Shown: in pieces, positions 20,964 to 30,290 of the stretch | How positions within the stretch are numbered: position 1 is the stretch's first letter | Layout of the letters: the number at the start of each line of letters is the position of its first letter | NCBI GenBank assembly: GCA_022410635.1 | Contig: JAJVDF010000248.1 | Span: 710,887 to 774,886, forward strand | Source of the DNA: Tretioscincus oriximinensis | Lineage: Eukaryota; Chordata; Lepidosauria; Squamata; Gymnophthalmidae | Length of the DNA: 64,000 nucleotides | Direction: 5' to 3' | Position numbers and translations under genes: made by a program | The notes under the pieces: model-generated | The model's database searches: none | The model's input: only the letters and a program-made list of their open reading frames with translations | What the model was told of the DNA's origin: nothing

Positions 20964-21406
20964 ATCCTGGGCCTTGATTTCAGAGAAATAGTCATGTTAT
21001 TCTTAGTAGAAAGTCCAGCAAGGGGGCTTGGAGACTAGTAAGAGAAAGGTAGATGGCAGGAGCTTTCGAAGACATGTCTACTTCTTCAGATGCTAAGGAA
21101 CCAATGCTAAGGGACTATTTGATTGATGCACAATCAGCCGGATGCATCATGTTCCCTGAGGCATTTTCCTCTACTCGACATGATTAACTTCTGCCACTTA
21201 GCTATTTTTCTCACTAGAATTAATCTCCTTATCACATTTACATGTCCTTTGTCATCTCCCGCACACATTTTCCTATAAAGTCTATTCCTGACATTGGTCC
21301 CTTAGCATCCGAAGAAGTAGATGTGTCTATGAAAGTTCATGCCACCTACCTTTCTCCTATTAGTCTCCAAGTGGTACAAGCCCCCTTGATATACATCCTG
21401 GGCCTT
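20964..21406. mobile_element. R1 inverted pair bounded by 12-bp direct repeats
   Basis: ATCCTGGGCCTT occurs at 20964-20975 and again, same orientation, at 21395-21406. Between them is a 419-bp unit. Its left arm (about 21018-21106) and right arm (about 21292-21388) are reverse complements over roughly 90 bp, sharing AAGGGGGCTTG, GAGAAAGGTAG and CTACTTCTTC.GATGCTAAGG. The first 40 bp, starting GATTTCAGAGAAATAG, occur only on the left. The whole behaves as one insertion with a target duplication. I cannot name the family, although similar words are widespread in sauropsid genomes. Confidence 0.75.
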
Positions 21407-23289
21407 ACCATCTTTCCTGTGGTGCAAAAGCATCACACAGATGTGTGTCCCCTGCAGTAAGACAAATCCTGCTGTCAGAGAATTCTTCTTTTCAGTGGAC
21501 CTTTGGCTTCCTTCCAACTTGCAGTGGGTACTTTTTGTTGTTAACCATAAAATTATATCTGCAATAAAACAATTCAGATGCAAAATTACAACATACACAT
21601 AAGTACAAAAATGCTGTGGCACCTAATATTTCTAGATTCCGGTGGCTTTATCTATAACTGTTAAAATATGTTGTGTAGGCACATTTTGCAAGCACTTTTT
21701 GAAGTCTACTGCAAGAATGAAGGTTAGACGTTTACTGTATTTCTAAGGTGTCCTCACGTCACATAATTCATTTGTATAACTATGTGGAGGGCACAGGATT
21801 AGCTGACCTGCCTTTCTGTTTCTTAAGAGGGGCAAGATTATTTTTTAAAATGCATCTTATCTTTCATATAAAGTGGATGGAATAAAAACTAAGCTTCATT
21901 TTTTAATATTTTGAAATGTTAGGAAAAAATAAGTAATTACAAAGGTGCTTTGGGAGCAAAGAAGAGGAAGTATTACTTCATTCTCTTTTCAAGAGATGAT
22001 TGGAGTCATTTCACATTCTTGATGCATCCTCAGATGAGTAATGGTCTTTTTTCCCCTCAGCCCAGCTACTGTTCTCTCCTCTTTGAAAAACACCAGTCTT
22101 GGGAATTAAGCCACTACAGCACTTGAGAGCTTGTAGATTGGATCTCAAGAGCAGATATCCCCCTCTCTGTATGAATCTGTTTTCCCCCTTTCCTCTNTCT
22201 TCCCTCAGTGTGAAGGTAGAAATCTTCCATGCTCAGATTTAATTCCCAAATACTAGTTATAACTGTTTTGTGTAGTGTAAATCTTTCCCTACTGTGATAT
22301 AACAATAGGAAGCAAATAGACAAAGCCTTAATGAAACTTCAAAGACAAGTAAGATATCACACCCTGCAGAAACAGAGTTTTTGTTCCATGTTAGAGCAAG
22401 ATATGCAGTTGGGCTTTTCACAGGAAGATGCATGAAATGAATTAGTGCTAACAAGATGTCCCATTAAAAGGAAGTCAGAATCAGCTAAAGAACTAGCCTC
22501 ACATAGATGGAATAGTATATTATGTCTGAGCAAATAATGGCATCCTATACCTGAAAAGATAATCTAATTAACCTTGTGCTATCCCTACTATGGAAAAAAG
22601 GAGAAGACATAGCCATATTTTCACAAAATATTAGCAGCTATGAATGGCTTCTTCAAGAACAGATTAACTTGGTGAAATAGAACAGGACTAAGGGATTTTC
22701 TGCACTTACCTACAGGGAATGGTTTCGGGAATCATTCCCATCCTGAATGCCTTTTACACTCTCCTGACTGCCATGGCTCCCTTACTGCAATGGGAAAAAA
22801 CTGTGTCATGTGACTTTCTTTTATCCAATTGCAGTGGTGGGGATTTCAAAACATGTAGAACACAGAAGAACTAGAATACAGTCTTCGCACTTTCAATAGG
22901 AATGTTTCCAGGATACAGGAATTATTGCTTAAATGCATTCACTGCATGATCAACATGCATCATTTGGCTGATGAGGCATCCAGATGAACTTAAAATAAAG
23001 CACTTCTCAGTTGGCTCACTAAGTTAATGGGTTAACAGCACACATAGGCCTTCACTACACTTCTTAAACAACCTAGGTGTCAAGGACAAAATGGTACTTA
23101 ATATAGCCTCACAAAACGCCATAACTCAATTTAAAGCTACTACACATTTGGTTGAATACAAATGTCAAATAAATTTAGAAAAGAATCTAACATTTCCGAT
23201 TCCCATGCCACTGTGAAAACAGTTTACATTGGCCAGATTTCATCAATTGGACATTGCACTGAAATTTGACCCATTTCTGAAGAGCCAAG
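21407..23289. other. Unassigned
   Basis: About 1.9 kb without a convincing gene. One ambiguous base near 22197. A segment at about 22690-22930 is slightly GC-richer with TTCTGCACTTACCTACAGGG-type words and could be an old DNA element; I cannot define its ends. Confidence 0.4.
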
Positions 23290-23700
23290 AGCAGCTGGAC
23301 ATTGCATATGGGGTGATTTGGCCATGCAGGACACTGTACAATTTTTTATTGGAAGGCAACAATTTTTAGCTTCTCTTTCATATGCCCACCGGTCTCTAAA
23401 TAAAGAGTCTCAGGTTCATGTACTACTCCAGAGATTGGACACATTCACCATCATCGGAGTTAGGCTATACAATATTACGGCTGCCAGAATACAATTAAAG
23501 TTTGGGGAGCAGGTTTTCAAGCCTTGAGGCCTACAGGCTCCTAATTACAGAGCTGGGTGTTGTAACTTACTTGGCTAAATAATCATTGTTTTTCATTGGT
23601 GCTATTTGTTTAAGATGCTTAATTTTAGTCGGATTTGTTTTATCTTTTTGATAATTTTTTTATATGGTCAAAGGTCTAATCAATAAATCTAAATCTACAA
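23290..23700 (+). repeat. Unclassified repeat with LINE-like tail (R3 family)
   Basis: The segment at about 23310-23385 is similar in order and words to 63445-63530 (TTGGCCATG, then GGAAGGCAACA, then TTTTTAGCTTCTCTTT). Its end, GTCAAAGGTCTAATCAATAA then ATCTAAATCTA, has the look of a LINE 3' tail with short terminal repeats. The frame at 23318-23527 is not shared with the second copy and is taken as fortuitous. Confidence 0.45.
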
Positions 23701-24021
23701 TCTGCCCTTCTCTGAATAGTAGCCTAAGGAATGACTAATTGGTTCTGCTTCCAGTCCAGTGTCCTTTCTGCCTAATTTTCACACAAAAAAAATTCTATTG
23801 TTTTAACCGCTCCCTTTGTTACACATCAAATAACATTATCCTACATTATATTATCTAACATTTTAATTGCCTTCTTTCCATTTTCTCTTTCAGAACAAGT
23901 TCTGTAAATCTTTTCTTCTAAGCTAACAGAGTGGTATTATGTGCATATCTGCAACTGATATTATTTTAGTCACCAAATTCAGACCCCACATAATTCCTTC
24001 CAGAGCCATAAACATGGATGG
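23701..24021. other. Unassigned
   Basis: T-rich sequence; no gene or repeat recognised. Confidence 0.4.
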
Positions 24022-24336
24022 GGAAGAAGAAGAAGAAGAAGAACTGGATTCTTATACCCCGCTTTTCTCACCTTTCAAAGGGACTCAAAGCGGCTTACAA
24101 GGTTATTTTTGCCTGAAGGCTTCCATTCTATCTTTCCCACCAGGTTCTGGTGGTTCCCACGTATCTACTTGCATTCAGCTGCAATTTCTTGCAATTCATG
24201 CTTTCAAATAGCTGGGTTGGCTAGAGCTACAGGCTAGTGGAAGGTGCTCACCCCTCCCCACGTTCGACAGAGGGCTTTGAAACCCGATCTCCCAGATGAA
24301 AGACGGATTCCTTAGCAACTGAGCTATCCGTGCCAT
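24022..24336 (-). mobile_element. tRNA-derived SINE (type B) with Sauria-like middle
   Basis: Read on the minus strand: a tRNA-like head GGCACGGATAGCTCAGTTGC with an A-box-like segment and a B-box-like GGGTTTCAAAGCC. Then comes a body with TTTGAAAGCATG, TGCAAGTAGATA and GGTGGGAAAGATAG, which resembles the central domain of the Sauria SINE of lizards. Last is a tail, GTAAGCCGCTTTGAGTCCC, then AAAAGCGGGGTATAAGAAT, of L2/CR1 type, followed by (TTC)n. The Bov-B tail of typical Sauria SINEs is absent. A second copy is at 48345. Confidence 0.8.
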
Positions 24337-25065
24337 TTAATCATTAAACAACACACTGGTATACTACTAGTTAGATGGACTGAGCCCAATTAATGAAGCC
24401 CAGTTTCTACACAGCAGCCAGATGGGTGCTATGACTTTAATGTCTTCCCCCTGTGCATTAAGAAAAGCATTTTCTTCTCTTAAATAGACAGATCGCTTTA
24501 AGTATATTGCTGAATGCTCATGCCTCTCAGTTCATAGTGAGTCAAGTTGCATCAGGGTTGTGATTTTGAGACTAGAGGATGGGGAAATGTCTTTCTCCCT
24601 TGAGATGAAAGGAGGAGAATAGCCTCTTCCTCCAGACTGAAAATGATAGCCGAGCGTATTGTGAGGGTTTCTGCTTTTAAATCATAGTTGGGAATTTTCT
24701 AGTTACATTTTGACAGACAGAAAGGAGAATTTCTGGGGAATTGTTGACTTTAATCCAAAGGTGCTGTCAAGAACTGTTTGAAAAGCTCATAGAGATGTAT
24801 GTTAGCAGTGTTTTAATGGTTCTTGTGGACATCCATGCAAACACTATGTTCACCTTGATAATGAATGGACTTTGGCAGGCTAATCTTATGCAGGCACTGT
24901 GTTCTCACATTCACTGCACCATATAGATCCTGCCAACATCTGAGCAACTGTCAGAAAGCTGAGAATTATACAGGGTCTGAAAACAGATCATGTAGCTATT
25001 TCTGCAGCTGCTATTTTTACAAATCTTAACCAATTTTCAAAACAAATATTTAACTATTTTCTAAA
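24337..25065. other. Unassigned
   Basis: No gene or repeat recognised; the small frame at 24741-24926 has no supporting motif. Confidence 0.4.
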
Positions 25066-25146
25066 TAGATTTCAAAGAAATAGCCGTGTTAGTCTTTGTT
25101 GAGAAAGTCCAGCAATGGGGCTTGTAGAACTTTGGTGAATCACAAA

Positions 25147-25785
25147 ATAAACATGAGTCAACAGTGTGAAGCAGCTGCAAAAAAAGGAAAACACAATCTT
25201 GGGGTGTATTAAGAGGAGTATAGAATCTTGATCACATGAAGTAATTGTTCCTCTCTACAGTACTTTGGTATGACCACACTTGGAATACTGTGTCCAGTTC
25301 TGGGGGACTCAGTTTAAAAAGGACACTGATAAGCTACAGCAAGTTCAAAAGAAACTTACAAGGATGGTGTGTGGTCTGGAAACCATGTCCTATGAGGAAC
25401 GGTTAAAGAATCTAGGGATGTTTAGTCTGCAAAAGAGAAGACTGAGAGGAGACTTGATAGCTGTCTACAAATATCTCAATAGCTGCCACAGAGCAGAGGG
25501 ATCAGCATTGTTCTCATTAGCACATGGAAGGACCAGAAACAATGGAATGAAGCTGCAAGGGAGTAGATTTAGATTAGATATCAGAAAAATCTTTCTAACA
25601 ATCAGGGTGCTAAACCAGTGGAACAGTTTGCCACAGGGGGTGGTGAGTTCATGTTCGCTGGAAGTCTTCAAACAGAGGCTGGACAGTCATCCGTCTGGGA
25701 TGGTTTAATGAATCCTGCATTGAGCAGGGGATTGGACGTGGTGACCCTGAAGGTCCCTTCCAGCTCTATGATTCTATGATTTTGT
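25147..25785 (+). mobile_element. 5'-truncated CR1 LINE with its 3' terminus
   Basis: The ORF2 C-terminal region starts at about 25147 (HESTV.AAAKKGKHNLGVY in one frame). It continues as MEYCVQFWGTQFKKDTDKL at 25280, with YEERLKNLGMFSLQKRRL and QWNSLPQGVVSS later, to the stop at 25706. This is the conserved end of the CR1 polymerase. The 3' terminus reads GGTCCCTTCCAGCTCTATGA then TTCTATGATTTT, the octamer-like CR1 end. One frame is open for 142 codons, so decay is moderate. No poly(A) is present, as expected for CR1. Confidence 0.92.
25280..25708 (+). pseudogene. CR1 ORF2 C-terminal coding remnant
   Basis: 142 codons open after the first Met. The segment is the C-terminal extension after the reverse transcriptase of CR1; it carries no catalytic residues. 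Typical phrases are YCVQFWGTQ, LQQVQKKLTRMV, RLRGDLIAVYKYL and VLNQWNSLPQGVV. The start is arbitrary because the element is 5'-truncated in mid-gene; the stop at 25706-25708 is probably the genuine ORF2 end since the 3' terminus follows within 80 bp. Confidence 0.88.
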
Positions 25786-25840
25786 AACTTGTTAGTCTCC
25801 TAAAAGCTACAAGCCCCCCTTGCTGTACTTTCTAAATGAG

Positions 25841-26457
25841 GATGCTCTTTTTCAGTATACAAAATTATGCAATATAAGCACAACAGAGCATCTAAATGTT
25901 CCCAAATTTGTCAGTCTGCAAAATATGTAATGCAAATGATGTAGTTCTCTGTTGTATGAAAAGCTAAAGATTATGGTACTTCTGTAACTGAACATGGCAA
26001 AAAAATGCCCAATATGACTGTAGAATCCAGTCTGATTACAGGTTGAATGAATTTACAAAAACCATGTATCATCTCCACATTTGTATTTAGATTCTGTACA
26101 TTAAAAAAAACTACCCCAAATGACCCTCAAAATATTTTCATTTTTCTTTGCATGCCCTGTTTCACTTTTTGCGGTATTTCCAATTTTCTGGAAGTTAGTT
26201 CGACATGAACTAACATGTTCAACATGGGAGAAAAGTACCCTAGATAGGAATTGCATATAGCCCCGCCACACTGAGGCCATTAATGTTGCCTTGAGATAGG
26301 GGTCAGGTGAATTGTCTCCTGAGCAGGATTTCTCACTGTGAAATAATTCACTGACAGATTAGCTGCTGTGAAGTAAATGGAAGGGATTGTTGGTATCTGT
26401 GAAATGCATCCAACTGTCACAGAAAGTCCAAAACAATTTGGAAGGTGGTTGGTTGGT
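25841..26457. other. Unassigned
   Basis: No gene or repeat recognised. Confidence 0.4.
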
Positions 26458-26660
26458 TATTATTTCCTGCCTTTTTCAAACTCAAAGCAGCTTACACAAC
26501 CTTCTCTTCCTCTCTTCATAACAGACACCTTGTGAAGTAGTTCATGCTGAGCATTGTGAGCAATTGTGACTGACTCAAGATCACACAGCTGGCTTCATGA
26601 TAAAGTGCAGAATTTCAACCAAAAGACTACCAGATAAGAATTGAATTACTGCAGTTCCAG
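26458..26660 (-). mobile_element. Degenerate type A SINE
   Basis: Antisense layout: TTATTTCCTGCCTTTTTC, CAAAGCAGCTTACACAACC, ACAGACACCTTGTGAAGTAG, GACTCAAGATCACACAGCTG, then AAGACTACCAGATAAGAATTG, as in the better copy at 54415. The head is strongly diverged. Confidence 0.65.
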
Positions 26661-27614
26661 AGTGGCTATGCAAAGAGCTTTGCTAAAGGTTAGACAATGC
26701 TAATGATGCCAAACCCCCGATCCTAATTCATCTTGGAAAATCATCTGAAGACGGGATTTCTTAGTGTACGTGAAGAAGTAGAAAGGATATTTGTAGAGTA
26801 TCCTGAGTACAAACTCTGGAGGATGTTCAGGGGAGAAAGGTTGGAAATTTTGCAGAAGCACACACTTCAGTCCCAGGGTTTGGATGAATTTGAATGCTAT
26901 GTATGGGCAGAATCAAAATAAATACTTGCTCCAAATCAGTCCATAATGTTGTTTTCTATGTCTCCTTTTTCCTATTATTTTCTAAAAAGAATTATATAAA
27001 TGAAACCATGTGGCATAATTCACCTTGTCAACATTTATGGGACAATTCACACACTGGAAAATATACATTAGTTGATCACATTGTTCTTTGTTTGCTTATT
27101 TCCCCCTATTCCATCTATAATGAACTCCCATGAGGCAACATAGTATATATGAACTCATCAAAATGTAAGAATATTCTAAGAACTCCAAAATATCTAGCCA
27201 CATGAAAGAATCAACTGAATGTCAAACTCACCAACAAAACATCACCAGCAAAATCTTTGAAAAGTCAGAAAATCTACCTTACAAAGCATTCTGAAGGCCT
27301 TCTGGGGTAGAAGGCTTTTAATAGGCCTCATAAAGCATAAAGGAGAAGAGAGGATGGGATAAGGTTTTCCCTAAGGAACAGAATGCAAGGTTGACAATGA
27401 AAACTTTAAGATGCTAAAACTTCTTGAACCAGCATCTGAATCTTACTTCAACAATGGTATAGCTATACTTTTCTGTTCCTGGCAAACCTCCAATATTGAG
27501 CCCACTAAAAAAAATCTTTGAACTTAATCCACGATAGTTTGGACAAACAGGCAGCTGACCTATATTCTCAGTGTCATTTAAACTAAAATTAAACTCCCCA
27601 TCTTTTCAGTAAAT
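26661..27614. other. Unassigned
   Basis: Two overlapping short frames (26733-26921 and 26894-27133) have no motif or family resemblance and are treated as chance. Confidence 0.4.
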
Positions 27615-27720
27615 AGAATTTCTTGCAAGAAGATCCTACAGCACCTTAGAAAAAGTTAAACCTTTACGTATAGGCAAGCCTACATCTTCAGATGCTAAAG
27701 ACTGAACACTGTTTAGAGAC
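27615..27720 (+). repeat. R1 repeat family, single arm
   Basis: GCAAGAAGATCCTACAGCAC, then CTTAGAAAAAGTTAAACC and CCTACATCTTCAGATGCTAA follow the R1 consensus order. I find no inverted partner nearby. Confidence 0.65.
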
Positions 27721-28014
27721 AGACATTTATACATGCTGGGTTTGCATGAAATGCAAAAAAGGATTGTGATACATTTTATTTAGGAGTAATTATAGTCTGA
27801 ATTGTCTCTCTAGCTGTTAGAAAATAAACTACAGAATACTTACAATCGTGGCTTAGCTTCATGACCGATGCTAATAGGGGAAATAACTGAAATAGGGAAA
27901 AGCTACGAAACATCTCTTCCTTACCTTTTCACAGCAACAGCTGTGATGCAAAAGTAGCTTTGTAACAATTATTAGAATTGTCTCCAGAAGAACTGGCAAA
28001 AATACTTAAGGATG
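27721..28014. other. Unassigned
   Basis: Nothing recognised. Confidence 0.35.
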
Positions 28015-28490
28015 ATTCATACAATTCTTAGAAATTTGGAATGAAAGAACTTATTGTCATATGTGATGGACTAGTCCAAAGGTCAAAACATTAAAGTTCA
28101 AAATATGTCAGGAAATACAGAAAGTAATGAAAACACAGATAAAATACAAGGCAAAAATCTTTTTTATGTAGGATTATGGATAAAAATTTGAATGAATGTA
28201 ATGTTACAATATATGGTCACAACAGATGCAGACATACATATATTCTCTAGTATGGAAAGAAGTAAAAATTTCACAATGAATGCCTGGATTGTAAAGATAT
28301 CACAAATGGCAGAAATGGACAAGTTGTCATATACTAAGAGAAAAGGAGGTATCTACCTTTTCTAGAAACTGACAACCCTTATTTACGCTCTTCAGAATGT
28401 AGGGAAAAGACTATTAATTACAGGTCTTAGGACTGAAAGGATAAAAACAGACTTAACAGAAAAACAAGATACTGTGAAAAAGAAGAAAAT
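28015..28490 (+). mobile_element. L1 ORF2 C-terminal fragment, decayed
   Basis: One frame reads WIVKISQMAEMDKLSYTKRE near 28287-28347, followed by STFLETDNPYLRSSEC. This is the region near the ORF2 C-terminus of L1 (Ala-Glu-Met-Asp-Lys-Leu core). Frames shift several times and there is no poly(A) end here. A separate L1 tail lies at 29011. Confidence 0.65.
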
Positions 28491-28519
28491 AACTAAGTTA
28501 ATGAAAGCTTGTCATGAAC

Positions 28520-28940
28520 ATGTTTCAGCACCAACAATAGAAGCCTTATCCCCAGGCATGAAGTTGGTAGCAACATCACCTTCAATCTGCCCCACAAGAT
28601 CATACAATGATGCACTCACTATAAGTTCATTGTCATGGAACTTCTAGCCATGCAGTTTGTGCGATTCTACAGCGGGTACTTTGGGGACATTCAGCAATAT
28701 GAACCAAATCTCATGAGACTTCAGGGCAACATATAAAAAGTTCATTGGCTCTTGGCTCACAAAGAATGCTTAGGAATTGTAGGAATGCTCACAGAGAATG
28801 CTAGGAATCATAGTAAGGCAAGTACAGCAATACCTTGTTGCTATCATGTGACGAAATTGCTGGCAATATTGCTTGGAAGCCTTGAGGTAGGTGAGAATGG
28901 ATCATAAACGTGTTTTAAAAGAAATATCATGGCAAACCAT
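28520..28940 (-). repeat. R2 repeat family (unnamed), copy 3
   Basis: Minus strand shows GCATTCTTTGTGAGCCAAG, GAGCCAATGAACTTTT, GTCTCATGAGATTTGG, GAATCGCACAAACTGCATGG, TTCCATGACAATGAAC, TGTGGGGCAGATTGAAGG and TGATGTTGCTACCAACTTC. Almost the same order runs through copy 4 at 39050, which defines an element of at least 400 bp. A short internal duplication (GAATGCT..GGAAT) is visible near 28767-28805. Confidence 0.75.
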
Positions 28941-29010
28941 GTGGTGAGGAAGCGGCCATAGTGTCTATTGTTAGTATTTGTTTTAAAGATGGAAAATAAA
29001 TGATTTTTTT

Positions 29011-29253
29011 TGCCAGGCATGGTTTGCATTTGGAAAAATGAATCATGATTTTAGTTACATAGTTTTGCTAACCTACCTTATAAGTAATTCTTTACTATCA
29101 ACCATTTTGTATATTTTCTGGATTATTTATTTTACAATTAAAGATGGGGGGGATATGTATAAAAGGGGAAAATTGCTTGGAACATTTTAAACAATATGCA
29201 TGATTGTATATGTATAAAAAATTCAATAAAATGTTTTGAACTTGAAAAAAAAA
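29011..29253 (+). mobile_element. Short 5'-truncated L1 3' end with target duplication
   Basis: The insert of about 243 bp is L1 3' UTR ending TCAATAAAATGTTTTGAACT and a run of A. GAAAATAAATGATTTTTTT at 28992-29010 is echoed by GAAAATAAATTATTTTT at 29254-29270 (17 bp, one mismatch), which marks the borders. No coding sequence is left. Confidence 0.75.
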
Positions 29254-29519
29254 GAAAATAAATTATTTTTTAAAAAAAATATGTTTGTGGTATTTAAAAT
29301 ATTTAATCATAATTTTTTAAAAAATATATAGGTGTAACCATTCAAATCAACTAGTAAGTGGTTGATGTAAAAACATCAAGTTTCAATAACTTTCATTTTC
29401 CACCAATCTATTCTGCCTTTGATGCCTCTGGTCTAGTGGTTACTTCAGTTTAAACAACTGATATTAATATGTACCTCAATTAAAACTAATTTTTTTATTC
29501 CCAGTTTCAGTTTTCTGTA
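29254..29519. other. AT-rich, unassigned
   Basis: Homopolymer-rich A/T runs at 29254-29335; nothing else seen. Confidence 0.4.
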
Positions 29520-30290
29520 CTATCTTGAATACTAAATGGCAGGGAGTATGGACTGGAAACATACATGTACACAGAAATCTAGCCTACCAATAGGTCCAAA
29601 ACTGAACCTATCAAGGGCAGTTCTAAACCCCTTGTGCCCACCCCTCCTTTCTTACCAGCTGTTGCACAAGTTCCCCCACCCAGGCCACTACCATCGCCAC
29701 TACAGTTTTGCAGCTGCAGGTATGAAAGCCTGGTGGAGAAATACCGATTGGCAGAAAGAGGTGAGGCTGCATATATCCAGCACTCACTCGACTGCCACTG
29801 CCACCCACTAGTTCCAGACATGCCACCCCTTCTTGCCACCACTACCTTCAGCTCCGACACTTGCTCACCTGCTTCTGCCTGCTCATCAGCTCAGGCATGC
29901 CGTCCCTTTATGCTACGGCCAACAGACCCCGTCAAGCCCAGTGGAAGCCTGGACACAAGCAGGGGCAGGCCTCAATCCCATACTCAACTGGGTCTCAACC
30001 TGGCTTTGCTTACAGCAGCACCCCCAGGCAGAGTGAGAAAGAAGGGGTAAAAAGGCTGCTGGGTCCAGAAGAAGAGGAGCCCTACCTGCCCCCTCAGTCA
30101 GTTTACTGGGACCCAGGGTTGAGTGAAAAAGGCAATGTGGATGACAGTATCACCATGCAGGAGGTAGTAGGCCTTGTGGGGGCAGAGTGCAAACCTCCCA
30201 GAGGCAGTGGAGGGCAAGTGAGCACTAATGACTGGGAGGTTGCCTTGGGGTGGGGTTGTCAAGTGATTGACCAATATCACATCTAGTAGC
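29520..30290. other. GC-rich block of unknown nature
   Basis: About 770 bp clearly richer in G and C than the flanks, with overlapping open frames on both strands (for example 29634-30050, 29861-30286 and 29579-29860). The frames are Pro, Ala, Ser and Cys rich, as composition alone would give, and CpG is scarce. No domain, signal peptide or splice pattern convinces me. Possible explanations are an unrecognised transposable element, a processed-transcript remnant or a local composition shift. Confidence 0.5.

Larger units (their letters stand above)
25066..25840. mobile_element. R1 inverted pair enclosing a CR1 3' end
   Basis: The left part at 25066-25146 has GATTTCAAAGAAATAGCCGT, AAAGTCCAGCAATGGGGCTTG and is forward. 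The right part at about 25786-25835 has GTTAGTCTCCTAAAAGCTAC then AAGCCCCCCTTGCTGTACTT and is its reverse complement. TTTCTAAAT-type words flank both outer ends (about 25056 and 25830), a possible weak target duplication. The CR1 fills the interval between the arms. Confidence 0.6.
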
